A model generated the notes under the pieces. That model saw only the letters and a list, made by a program, of their open reading frames with translations, was not told the DNA's origin and searched no databases. 10,184 bases of DNA from CAVQGZ01 sp964356295 (GTDB lineage: Bacteria > Actinomycetota > Actinomycetes > Jiangellales > Jiangellaceae): positions 1-10,184 of the forward strand of contig CAYHHE010000095.1 of assembly GCA_964356295.1 (NCBI GenBank). The letters run 5' to 3'. Shown here piece by piece: positions 1 to 5,689 of the stretch; position 1 is the first letter of the stretch; each line of letters starts with the position of its first letter. Position numbers and translations under genes: made by a program.

Positions 1-160
1 GGGCGGTCACGGCGGCCACGTCCGTGCTCCTGCTGGGATCGATGGCCTGGGCCCTGAGCATCGGAGTGGGCTGGGCCGGCCGACGCCCGGGTGCCTCGCT
101 GCGCCGCGTCTGCTGCACCGATTCCCACCGGCGCGTCCCAACCGACGGGCACGCCCGTGG
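1..160 (+). other. Possible C-terminal end of a membrane protein running in from the left edge
   Basis: One plus-strand frame is open from the window edge. It reads a hydrophobic stretch with VLLLGSMAWALSIGVGWAG (about bases 21-77), followed by a basic segment (RRPG...LRR), which looks like one transmembrane helix and a cytoplasmic tail. The frame stays open to 431, but beyond about 160 it runs antisense to the VapC remnant and loses any protein-like character. If a real gene is here, its end has been lost or fused to the remnant. No family is recognisable and the upstream part is outside the window, so this is only a possible coding end. Confidence 0.25.
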
Positions 161-385
161 TCAGACGGGCCGCCACGACAGGGTCTCCACCGGCTGCCCA
201 GTGATCGATGCGATCAGATCGAAGTCCTTGTCCACCGCCAGCACCGTCAAACCCGCCTTCTCGGCAGTCGCCGCGATCAGCAGGTCAGGAATCGAGGGTC
301 CGCGATGTTGGCCCGTGTCCGCCAGGAGCAGCTGGACCTCCACCGCGCGGTTCTCGATCGCCGGCGTCAGGTACTCCACCGGGCC
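161..385 (-). pseudogene. 5'-truncated VapC-type PIN-domain toxin remnant
   Basis: The minus-strand frame ending in TGA at 163-161 encodes the C-terminal half of a PIN-domain ribonuclease. It reads roughly LTPAIENRAVEVQLLLADTG, then SIPDLLIAATAEKAGLTVL and VDKDFDLIASITGQPVE. The PDLLIAA helix with its acidic residue and the DKDFD motif are the C-terminal half of the PIN active site. The N-terminal half, with the first catalytic Asp (the LLDTS-type strand) and the central Glu, is absent: recognisable similarity stops near 385, although the frame stays open to an ATG at 406. No vapB-like antitoxin lies upstream. It resembles the complete VapC at 5053-5466 in the same window (shared IPDLL, AGLTVL, DFD and TGQP). 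It is very probably non-functional and a scar of rearrangement. Confidence 0.75.
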
Positions 386-485
386 GCATGTCCCGGTCAT
401 CGGCATCTGCGTGCAACCGCCGACGCTCTGATCGGGCCCCGCCAGTGGTTCCTAGTTCAGGCAGCCTGACACACACAACGAGCGA

Positions 486-510
486 GGGCCGTCCCATCGC
501 GGGGCGGCCC
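486..510. terminator. GC-rich hairpin downstream of the acyltransferase gene
   Basis: GGGCCGTCCC (486-495) and GGGGCGGCCC (501-510) form a 10-bp stem with one G-T pair and a 5-nt loop. On the minus strand the hairpin lies about 85 nt past the acyltransferase stop and is followed by a moderately T-rich TCGCTCGTTGTGTGTG. On the plus strand TTTCTGTGTTT follows a little further away. It could terminate transcripts from either side. The lack of a clean U-tract keeps confidence moderate. Confidence 0.4.
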
Positions 511-595
511 CCCTCACCGGGCCTTTCTGTGTTTCGTGGTCCGACCACCGGCCTCTCCGGCGCCGCCACGACACCGAGGCAGGATGTGATCGTCG

Positions 596-1411
596 CTAGT
601 CCCGTGGGCCCCTGCGGTCGAGGGCGGCCCCCGACTCGAGATGGTCGCGCAGGTCGGCGATGAACCGGGTCATGGGGACGCCGTCGACCACGTCGTGGTC
701 GACGACCATCGACACCCACAGGTGCTGGCGGATCTCGCGTCGCCCGTCGACGTCGACCGTCGCCCGGTCCTCCATGCCCCCGACGAGGACGTCCAGGGTG
801 TGCAGCAGGAACGGGAAGCCCGTGCCGGCCCCGCGACCGTGCATCCCCACCGACGTCACCCCCACCGTGCCCACCAGGTCGCGTTGCAGGTCGGGCATGC
901 GGTGCAGGCTGCTCATCATCGCTCTTCGCACCGGAGCGGGCATCGTCACATACCAGCGGGTCATGCCCGTCAGGCGCAGGGTTTCGCTGCGTTGCGGGTC
1001 CGCCTTGACCCGATGCAGCTCGCGGTGAAGGTCGTCAGCGGGGCGGGTGTCCGCGGCACGCAGGACGTGGTTCATCGGGTAGGAGTGCCCGTCCAAGGCC
1101 ACCTCCACGACGACGTTCACGTCCACCGCATCGAAGGTGACGACGTTGCCGAAGAAGTCGCGGATCGCGTGCATGCGAGGATGGCGAGCCACTGCGTCAG
1201 CGACAGTCGACACGACGTAGGTCGTGATCGAGACGTCTGGGTCGCGATCCAGGCGCGCGACCACGTCAGTGACGTCTGCGGTGAACCAAGCGGGGATGGC
1301 GTGCCGACGCGTCGCGGCCGCGCCCGCATCGATGACGATCCGGCGGGCGATCGAGTCCCGGCTCACCCTCCGGTCCGGACGGGACCGCCCGACCGTCGGT
1401 CTCTGCGGCAC
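596..1411 (-). CDS. Stand-alone 2-oxoacid dehydrogenase (E2)-type acyltransferase
   Basis: Encodes 271 aa. The body is the chloramphenicol-acetyltransferase-like catalytic fold found in E2 subunits of 2-oxoacid dehydrogenases. Near the C-terminus VVDHDVVDGVPMTRF carries the catalytic HxxxDG motif (His239, Asp243 from the chosen start). Classical E2 enzymes usually have HRxxDG; here Asp follows the His. There is no lipoyl domain or E1/E3-binding domain, and no E1 or E3 gene nearby, so it is unlikely to work in a pyruvate dehydrogenase-type complex. Actinobacteria carry such lone catalytic domains, and their acyl donor and acceptor are generally unknown. The GTG start at 1411 is chosen because AGGAGGT lies 6 nt upstream. 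The open frame continues to 1738, but that extension is low-complexity and not protein-like. Assignment to the fold is confident; the substrate cannot be told. Confidence 0.8.
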   Translation of the reverse strand: MPQRPTVGRSRPDRRVSRDSIARRIVIDAGAAATRRHAIPAWFTADVTDVVARLDRDPDVSITTYVVSTVADAVARHPRMHAIRDFFGNVVTFDAVDVNVVVEVALDGHSYPMNHVLRAADTRPADDLHRELHRVKADPQRSETLRLTGMTRWYVTMPAPVRRAMMSSLHRMPDLQRDLVGTVGVTSVGMHGRGAGTGFPFLLHTLDVLVGGMEDRATVDVDGRREIRQHLWVSMVVDHDVVDGVPMTRFIADLRDHLESGAALDRRGPRD

Positions 1412-1417
1412 CAGCGC

Positions 1418-1424
1418 ACCTCCT
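1418..1424 (-). promoter_or_regulatory. Ribosome binding site fixing the acyltransferase start
   Basis: AGGAGGT on the minus strand, 6 nt before GTG 1411-1409. It is a near-perfect Shine-Dalgarno sequence and decides the start against the 109-codon longer open frame. Confidence 0.8.
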
Positions 1425-1776
1425 GCCCGCGGCCTCCAGGCACATCCTGCCCCCGAGGCCACAACTCCATCAGCCACGGACAGCGCTTGGCGCCACAGCC
1501 ACCATCCCCCCATGGCCGCACCGAGGATGGTCGACTGGGTTGAGTCGGCCTGGGGCGCGGTGCCGGCGTTGCTGCTGGTCCGTTTCCCCAGGCGGCCTGC
1601 GCACCCTGGCCGCCGCCTGATCCGGCCGCGCCGAGGGCCACCCGCGCCGCCACAGGCGCCCCGAACGGACCACCGCATCGCGCAGCCCCGCCCACGGGAC
1701 AACACCAGACATTCAGCCTCGACCGCCCTCCAGCACACCCACAGGTCAGCCGAGAGCCACTGGACCGGTACTGACC

Positions 1777-1791
1777 CGCGCTCCTAGCGCG
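1777..1791 (-). terminator. Small hairpin downstream of tetR
   Basis: A perfect 6-bp inverted repeat, CGCGCT and AGCGCG, with a 3-nt loop, about 50 nt past the tetR stop codon. There is no U-tract, so function as a terminator is inferred only from position. Confidence 0.25.
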
Positions 1792-1839
1792 TGCTGTCGG
1801 CCTCGTTGACGGCTCGGCGACAACTCGCAGGGTTGGGTA

Positions 1840-2475
1840 TCAGAAGTCCGGCCCCGGCGCTGCATCGCTGGGGGCCGTGGGACGGCCGCCGCAGGCCCGC
1901 CAGACCAGCGTCGCCGTCCGGTGGGCCCAGTCAGGTGGGACGGGCGCTCCGCTGATGGCGAAGGCGTACCACGACCCGGTCATGAGGCTGCCGGCGACGT
2001 CGAGGTCGGCGTCCGGGTCGAGCTCTCCGGACTCGATGCCGCGCTGCAGGCACGATCGAAGGCGCGCGCGTCGCGGCCGGACGAGGTGCGACCGGTAGGC
2101 GGTGCGGAACGCCTCGTCGACGCCGTCCTGCAGCATGACGCCGGCCAGTGCCAGCGCGGAGGCGTCGGTGATGCAGTGCCGGAAGTGCTCGAGCTCGGCG
2201 ACGAGGTCGCCGAACGGATCGTCGGCGGGAGTGGGTGGGGCGATCTCGGCGAGGTCGGCGACCGCCGCCAGCGCGAGGTCGAGCCTGGTCGGCCAGCGGC
2301 GGTAGATGCTCGGCCGGGTCGTCCCCGCCTCCTCGGCCACTGCCGCGATCGACAGGCCGGCCAGTCCGCGGCTGGCCATGTGACGTCTGGTGGTCTCCAG
2401 GACGACGGCGTCGATGGCTGTGTCTCGAGGCCGGCCCACCCGCGGGGGCGCTGCCGGGGTGGCCGTCGAGGTCAT
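1840..2475 (-). CDS. TetR/AcrR family transcriptional regulator
   Basis: Encodes 211 aa from ATG 2475. After a Pro/Ala-rich lead with GRPRD, the N-terminal DNA-binding domain follows. Its helix-turn-helix lies at about residues 41-62 (LSIAAVAEEAGTTRPSIYRRW), the typical TetR pattern. The rest (about 75-200) is a helical ligand/dimer domain with GVMLQDGVDEAFRTAY and GIESGELDPDADLD, similar to a common TetR C-terminal class. The gene is divergent from the DJ-1 gene. A GTTACGTAAC palindrome in the shared 116-bp interval is the likely operator, so it probably represses the DJ-1/reductase pair and perhaps itself. An in-frame GTG at 2514 would add 13 residues. I prefer the ATG because TACCCT lies 6 nt upstream, which suggests a leaderless transcript, and no Shine-Dalgarno is visible. 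The ligand is unknown. Confidence 0.88.
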   Translation of the reverse strand: MTSTATPAAPPRVGRPRDTAIDAVVLETTRRHMASRGLAGLSIAAVAEEAGTTRPSIYRRWPTRLDLALAAVADLAEIAPPTPADDPFGDLVAELEHFRHCITDASALALAGVMLQDGVDEAFRTAYRSHLVRPRRARLRSCLQRGIESGELDPDADLDVAGSLMTGSWYAFAISGAPVPPDWAHRTATLVWRACGGRPTAPSDAAPGPDF

Positions 2476-2481
2476 AGTTCG

Positions 2482-2487
2482 AGGGTA
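2482..2487 (-). promoter_or_regulatory. Candidate -10 element of tetR (leaderless)
   Basis: TACCCT on the minus strand fits the actinobacterial TANNNT -10 pattern and ends 6 nt before ATG 2475, placing the transcription start at or next to the start codon. No clear -35 is seen. Confidence 0.4.
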
Positions 2488-2558
2488 GCCACTCCGGGCG
2501 GAGTTTCGCGACACCCATGTCTTGCAATGCCGCCGGCGGGACGCCAGCGTCCTCGCAT

Positions 2559-2574
2559 TCCGTTACGTAACAGA
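2559..2574. promoter_or_regulatory. Palindromic candidate operator for the TetR regulator
   Basis: TCCGTTACGTAACAGA contains the perfect 10-bp palindrome GTTACGTAAC (2562-2571), and symmetry extends to 16 bp with one mismatched pair. TetR proteins bind such short symmetric sites, often AT-rich in the middle. It lies between the divergent tetR and DJ-1 genes, 17 bp before the DJ-1 start, where bound protein would block that promoter. Confidence 0.6.
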
Positions 2575-2591
2575 TATGGAAAGGAATAACG

Positions 2592-3332
2592 ATGTCTGCG
2601 TCGACTGACGTCCACGGCCCGGTCAAGCGAGTGCTCATGCTGGCCTCGAACCCCGCGACCTCCCCGGTGACGGGCTGGCCGGTGGGCTTCTGGTGGGCCG
2701 AGCTGACCCACCCGTACTGGGAGTTCACCGAGGCCGGCTACGAGCTCACCATCGCCAGCCCCGACGGTGGCCGCCTGGTGCCCGACGGCTACTCCGACCC
2801 AGAGGACGCCTCGGGGTACTCCGCCCACGACCTGATCAGCCTCGGCTTCAAGCACAGCCCCACGCACTCCGCGCTGATCGAGGACACCCCCCCGCTGGCC
2901 GACATCCACCCCGCGGAGTACGACGCGCTGTTCCTGGTCGGGGGTCAGGCACCGATGGTCACCTTCGCCGAGGACGAGCGCGTGCACCAGCTCGTCGTCG
3001 ATGTCCACGACTCCGGACGCATGACGGCCGTCGTCTGCCACGCCACGGCCGTGCTGCTCAAGACCCGCCGGGCCGACGGCACCCTGCTCGTCGACGGCAA
3101 GACCTGGACGGGCTTCGCCGACAGCGAGGAGGCCTACGCCGACTCCTTCGCCGGCCAGCGGATCCAGCCCTTCTGGATCGAGACCGAGGCCAAGAAGATC
3201 ACCACCACCAACTTCGTCGTCGCCTCGCGGTTCCGGTCCTTCGCGCTGCGCGACGGCAACCTGGTCACCGGGCAGCAGCAGTACTCCGGCGCCGCGGCTG
3301 CACGTCTGGTCATCCAGGCGCTGGGGGTCTGA
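2592..3332 (+). CDS. DJ-1/PfpI family protein (type 1 glutamine amidotransferase-like)
   Basis: Encodes 246 aa. The domain spans nearly the whole protein. GFWWAELTHPYWEF gives the conserved acidic residue Glu37 that activates the nucleophile. LFLVGGQAP lies at about 113-121, and VVCHATAVL carries the nucleophile elbow with Cys149-His150. Length and motifs fit the Hsp31-like/PfpI branch, whose members act as glyoxalase III (methylglyoxal to lactate without glutathione), chaperones or deglycases. Which activity applies cannot be told. AAGGA lies 6 nt before the ATG. The gene is divergent from tetR, with a palindromic site just upstream. A GTG begins 1 nt after its TGA, so a reductase-like gene probably follows in the same operon. 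The pairing suggests control by the TetR protein and a role in handling reactive carbonyl or redox stress (inference). Confidence 0.85.
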   Translation: MSASTDVHGPVKRVLMLASNPATSPVTGWPVGFWWAELTHPYWEFTEAGYELTIASPDGGRLVPDGYSDPEDASGYSAHDLISLGFKHSPTHSALIEDTPPLADIHPAEYDALFLVGGQAPMVTFAEDERVHQLVVDVHDSGRMTAVVCHATAVLLKTRRADGTLLVDGKTWTGFADSEEAYADSFAGQRIQPFWIETEAKKITTTNFVVASRFRSFALRDGNLVTGQQQYSGAAAARLVIQALGV

Positions 3333-3336
3333 CGTG

Positions 3337-3436
3337 NNNNNNNNNNNNNNNNNNNNNNNNNNNNNNNNNNNNNNNNNNNNNNNNNNNNNNNNNNNNNNNN
3401 NNNNNNNNNNNNNNNNNNNNNNNNNNNNNNNNNNNN
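3337..3436. other. Assembly gap of exactly 100 N
   Basis: A run of exactly 100 N, the usual placeholder for a scaffold gap of unknown length. It removes the 5' end of the reductase-like gene. Reading frames that cross it are artificial. Confidence 0.97.
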
Positions 3437-3952
3437 GACGTGGTGGTGCCGGCGCGCGGCCAGGAGGGTGCCGCGCTCCCTGGCGCGGAGGCTGTCGTCC
3501 TGGCCGTGCCGTTCCCGGCCGTGTCCGAGGTGCTCCCGGCTCTCGCCGACGGCCTGGCGGGAATCGTGGTCGTCGACTGCACCAACCCGGTCGGTCCTGG
3601 GCTCTCGCACGGCCTGAACAGCGCCGGCTCGGGTTCGCAGGTCGTGCAGCGCCTCGTCCCCGGGGCGTCGGTGGTCAAGGCCTTCTCGATCTACGGCTGG
3701 GAGAACCTCGCCGACAACTCCTTCCCCGGACCGCTGCGACCGTTCATGATGATCGCCGGCGACGACACCTCGGCCACGTCCACCGTTGCCGGCCTCGCCT
3801 CCGACCTCGGGTGGGACCCCCTCGTCGTCGGCGGGCTGGACCAGGCCCTGCACCTGGAGCACCTCACCCTGCTGTGGATCAGGATGGTTCGAGGGCAGGG
3901 ACGCAGCCCGCACCTGGTGTGGGCCCGACTGGAACGCCCCGCCGAGCTGTGA
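3437..3952 (+). CDS. NADPH:F420 reductase-like NAD(P)-binding protein, 5' end in assembly gap
   Basis: 171 C-terminal residues are visible before TGA 3950-3952. AEAVVLAVPFPAV followed by VVVDCTNPVG is the second half of a Rossmann domain of the F420-dependent NADP oxidoreductase family. Next come VVKAFSIYGWENLAD, PFMMIAGDD and LHLEHLTLLWIRMVRGQG, characteristic of the short bacterial proteins of this family (about 200-220 aa). The first roughly 40-50 residues, with the GxGxxG dinucleotide loop, are missing in the N run. GTG at 3334-3336, just after the DJ-1 stop and just before the gap, is a good candidate start; the frame would then need a true gap length divisible by 3, which 100 is not. 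Members move hydride between NADP(H) and F420 or act on other substrates, so F420 use is not proven. It is probably co-transcribed with the DJ-1 gene under TetR control. Confidence 0.8.
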   Translation, partial: DVVVPARGQEGAALPGAEAVVLAVPFPAVSEVLPALADGLAGIVVVDCTNPVGPGLSHGLNSAGSGSQVVQRLVPGASVVKAFSIYGWENLADNSFPGPLRPFMMIAGDDTSATSTVAGLASDLGWDPLVVGGLDQALHLEHLTLLWIRMVRGQGRSPHLVWARLERPAEL

Positions 3953-4284
3953 TCGTGACTCGTCAGGACTCGTGAGCGAAGGCTCGAACGCGACTCCACG
4001 TCCCAGGCGGGGGTCGTGACGAAGGTCGCCATGGCCAGCGCCCGCGTGTCAAGCATCGGACTGAACCAGTCATAGGCGCCCGCAGGACTGGTCGAGTCGG
4101 GCGGGGGTTGCTGGTTCGCGGGTGGTACTGGTTGGTTGGGCCCTCCCGTCCCCGCCGACTGACCGAACGCCGGCAGGAGCGGCCCCGACCTCGGCGCCGT
4201 CGCTGGCGGGGTCGCGTCGGAGCGGCTTGAGATCGGCTACGACCGTCCGCAGCCGGCGAAGTGACGCAGCTGATCTCGGTGATG
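3953..4284. other. Gene-free stretch between the reductase and vapC-1
   Basis: These 332 bases lie between two convergent genes. Open frames on both strands are short and read as Arg/Pro/Gly-rich, unlike any family I know. A short repeat (GACTCGT and GGACTCGT near 3957-3975) follows the reductase stop, but it forms no good hairpin. An imperfect 10-bp inverted repeat near 4229-4277 is listed separately. I see no RNA gene. Confidence 0.5.
4229..4277 (-). terminator. Imperfect inverted repeat after vapC-1
   Basis: GAGATCGGCT (4229-4238) and AGCTGATCTC (4268-4277) are complementary except for one position and start 8 nt beyond the vapC-1 stop. The loop of 29 nt is long and no T-run follows, so a terminator role is only possible. 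Confidence 0.2.
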
Positions 4285-4677
4285 TCAGAGCGTGCGCGAG
4301 AATATGACCAAGTCGGCGCCGTGTCCGGTCCTGTCGAGCTTGGAGTCGCACGTGAGCAGCCGGACATCGAGCGCTTCTGCCAGGGCCAGGTAGCAGGCGT
4401 CGTAGCTGGTGAACTGGTGGCGCAGTCGCCATACGCGTTCGGCCAGCGGGAGCATCTCGTGGCGGGTGATGTCGAAGGCGAAGTGGCCGCTGCGGGCCCG
4501 ATCGGCCGCGTGGGTCTTGAGCTTCCCGCCCAGTTCGAGTCCGCGCAGGGCCGACATGACCTCTACATCGAGCAGATGCGGCGCTGCGATGTCACCTTCG
4601 AGCAAGTCGAGCAAGGCAACGTCGACATCTCGGCCAACCAGCGCTTCCACCATGGCGGAGGCGTCGACGACGATCAA
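4285..4677 (-). CDS. vapC: VapC-type PIN-domain ribonuclease toxin (vapC-1)
   Basis: Encodes 130 aa, the usual VapC length. The four acidic residues of a PIN active site are in place: Asp5 in IVVDASAMVEAL, Glu39 in LLDVEVMSALR, Asp93 in FTSYDACYLALAEAL and Asp111 in LLTCDSKLD. PIN toxins are Mg-dependent endoribonucleases that cut tRNA, rRNA or mRNA and arrest growth when the antitoxin is lost. The target here cannot be predicted. The start is TTG at 4677, which overlaps the TGA of the antitoxin gene as TTGA. This points to translational coupling and perhaps low toxin output. The partner is the ribbon-helix-helix antitoxin directly upstream. The protein belongs to a different PIN subgroup from the other two vapC sequences in the window. 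Confidence 0.92.
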   Translation of the reverse strand: MIVVDASAMVEALVGRDVDVALLDLLEGDIAAPHLLDVEVMSALRGLELGGKLKTHAADRARSGHFAFDITRHEMLPLAERVWRLRHQFTSYDACYLALAEALDVRLLTCDSKLDRTGHGADLVIFSRTL

Positions 4678-4901
4678 CGTCGGCCGGCCCTGACGGCCTC
4701 AACGATCTCCTCCGAGGTCGGGCCGACCGAACGGTCCTGTCCCCTCAGCCGGCTGACGATCTGAGCGTTGGTCGGCCGGGACGCGATCTTGGCCAGTTCG
4801 CCCGCGACGTAGGCCGATAGCGACTTACCCTCCGCCGCCGCGCGTTCCTTCAACGTCTCGGCGACCTCGTCGGACACGTCGCGGATGTAGAGAGTCGTCA
4901 T
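4674..4901 (-). CDS. vapB: VapB/FitA-like ribbon-helix-helix antitoxin (vapB-1)
   Basis: Encodes 75 aa from ATG 4901. MTTLYIRDVSDEVAETLKER followed by AAAEGKSLSAYVAGELAKIA is the N-terminal ribbon-helix-helix DNA-binding fold: a short beta strand (TLYIRDV) and two helices. The C-terminal part (about 42-75, with SEEIVEAVRAGRR) is the flexible tail that such antitoxins insert into the PIN active site. It neutralises the toxin encoded immediately downstream; the genes overlap by 4 nt. An 18-bp perfect palindrome ends 2 nt before the start codon and overlaps a -10-like TAGCAT, so the VapBC complex probably represses its own promoter. There is no Shine-Dalgarno, and the transcript is probably leaderless. 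Confidence 0.9.
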   Translation of the reverse strand: MTTLYIRDVSDEVAETLKERAAAEGKSLSAYVAGELAKIASRPTNAQIVSRLRGQDRSVGPTSEEIVEAVRAGRR

Positions 4902-4903
4902 AA

Positions 4904-4921
4904 CAGAATGCTAGCATTCTG
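4904..4921. promoter_or_regulatory. 18-bp perfect palindrome: vapBC-1 operator and -10 region
   Basis: CAGAATGCTAGCATTCTG is a perfect 18-bp palindrome whose edge is 2 nt from the vapB start. On the minus strand it includes TAGCAT (4913-4908), a TANNNT-type -10 ending 6 nt before ATG. Bound VapBC would cover the -10 and the start codon. Ribbon-helix-helix antitoxins are known to bind such palindromes for autoregulation. Confidence 0.75.
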
Positions 4922-5041
4922 CAAGCGAACCGTTTCGACCCCGGTGGCTTCGCTCTCCTGCCAGCACGTAGGAGTCGCCGACGTGAAGGGCTGCGCGCGA
5001 CTCGCGGCCGGAGTGACGTACTCACCGCCAGATATCCGATC

Positions 5042-5062
5042 TAGTCCATGGGTTAGTCCATG
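5042..5062. repeat. Short tandem duplication at the vapC-2 stop codon
   Basis: TAGTCCATG occurs twice, at 5042-5050 and 5054-5062, spaced by 3 nt. On the minus strand the gene ends ATGGACTAA and is followed by CCC and ATGGACTAG. A 12-bp slippage duplication near the 3' end would explain it. Confidence 0.5.
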
Positions 5063-5466
5063 CTGCCCGGCGGGGCTACCCACTCGCTGGGCTGGCCGGT
5101 CACCGCGGCGATGATGTCGAAGTCAGTGTCGTAGTGCAGGACGGTGAGCCCGGCGTCTTCGGCTGCCGCGGCCACCAGCAGGTCGGGGATCTTGCGTCCC
5201 CGCTGGCTTGTGGAGGCGAGCAGGCGCTGCACGGCGCGCGCTCGGTGTATGTTTCGCGCCGTTGTCTCGATCAGAGCGAATGCAGACAGCGCGGAGTTCA
5301 ACTGGTCCCACTCGGGGGCGTTGCGCGCGGAGAATCCGATCTCCAGATCGCTGATGCCGGCGCGGGCCGCCCTGCCCGCCCCAGCCAGCGGTTCCACGAC
5401 GTCGCGGACCGGGGCGTGTCTCAGGCGGGTCAGGACGCTGGTGTCCAGTAGATGGGTCAGTGCCAT
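5053..5466 (-). CDS. vapC: VapC-type PIN-domain ribonuclease toxin (vapC-2)
   Basis: Encodes 137 aa from ATG 5466. PIN active-site residues are visible: Asp8 in THLLDTSVLTRL, Glu42 in ISDLEIGFSARN, Asp95 in KIPDLLVAAAAE, and Asp113/Asp115 in LHYDTDFDIIA. All support an intact endoribonuclease toxin. It is preceded by its antitoxin gene with a 10-nt overlap (ATGGCACTGA), so the two are translationally coupled. The C-terminal half resembles the truncated remnant at 161-385 (IPDLL, AGLTVL, DFD.IA, TGQP), so both belong to the same VapC subgroup, distinct from vapC-1. The RNA target is unknown. It sits between the integrase remnant and vapBC-1, so it looks like island cargo or an addiction module that outlived the element. 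Confidence 0.93.
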   Translation of the reverse strand: MALTHLLDTSVLTRLRHAPVRDVVEPLAGAGRAARAGISDLEIGFSARNAPEWDQLNSALSAFALIETTARNIHRARAVQRLLASTSQRGRKIPDLLVAAAAEDAGLTVLHYDTDFDIIAAVTGQPSEWVAPPGSMD

Positions 5467-5651
5467 GCGTCGGCGCGATCGCGCAGGTCGACGACGGCGA
5501 GCACGTCGAGTGCCTCGCGCACCCGAGGAGCCCTGGCTGCCGCCGCTGCCCGAAGGGACTCGTTGACCGTGTCCTTGATGGTGGCCGTGCCGAGCTCGGC
5601 CCGGGCAGCCGCGAGAGCCGCCTCGTCGATATCGACCAGATGCTTACCCAC
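5457..5651 (-). CDS. vapB: VapB-family antitoxin (vapB-2)
   Basis: Encodes 64 aa. GKHLVDIDEAALAAARAELG followed by TATIKDTVNESLRAAAAAR matches the short VapB antitoxins whose N-terminus reads (T/H)xxDIDEEL.. and then TKxxTVNxAL. It has an N-terminal strand, two helices and a C-terminal toxin-binding tail (VREALDVLAVVDLRDRADAWH). The frame is open further upstream to 5924, but that part is an out-of-frame copy of the integrase remnant. The start is placed at GTG 5651 because the protein motif begins there and TATACT lies 7 nt upstream with no Shine-Dalgarno, suggesting leaderless initiation. GTG at 5657 is an alternative. The coding region ends inside vapC-2 with a 10-nt overlap. It should neutralise vapC-2 and repress the operon. 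Confidence 0.82.
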   Translation of the reverse strand: MGKHLVDIDEAALAAARAELGTATIKDTVNESLRAAAAARAPRVREALDVLAVVDLRDRADAWH

Positions 5652-5658
5652 GACCACC

Positions 5659-5686
5659 AGTATATACCGAGGGCAATCTGTATACC
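5659..5686 (-). promoter_or_regulatory. Candidate vapBC-2 promoter and repeats
   Basis: Minus-strand TATACT (5664-5659) matches the actinobacterial -10 and ends 7 nt before GTG 5651. GGTATA occurs twice in direct orientation, at 5668-5663 and 5686-5681, 18 bp apart. The repeats are AT-rich in an otherwise GC-rich region and could be antitoxin binding sites. This is inferred from position and pattern only. Confidence 0.45.
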
Positions 5687-5689
5687 TTC

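Larger units (their letters stand above)
1412..1839. other. Intergenic stretch between the acyltransferase and tetR
   Basis: These 428 bases carry long open frames on both strands, but they read as Arg/Pro/Gly-rich low-complexity protein without recognisable domains, as expected from high GC alone. Besides the acyltransferase ribosome binding site at its left end, the only structure I see is a small hairpin, CGCGCT-CCT-AGCGCG at 1777-1791, about 50 nt beyond the tetR stop. It could act as a weak terminator for tetR but has no following T-run. Confidence 0.5.

Noticed and set aside
641..1543. A 300-codon plus-strand open frame
   Set aside because: It lies antisense to the acyltransferase gene, which has a clear catalytic motif and ribosome binding site. 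The plus-strand protein is His/Arg/Val-rich and matches no family.
1412..1738. 109-codon N-terminal extension of the acyltransferase
   Set aside because: Low-complexity sequence without a domain, and a strong AGGAGGT points to the GTG at 1411.
2693..3952. A 419-codon plus-strand open frame crossing the N run
   Set aside because: It joins an out-of-frame part of the DJ-1 gene to the reductase through 100 N. The join is an artefact of the placeholder gap.
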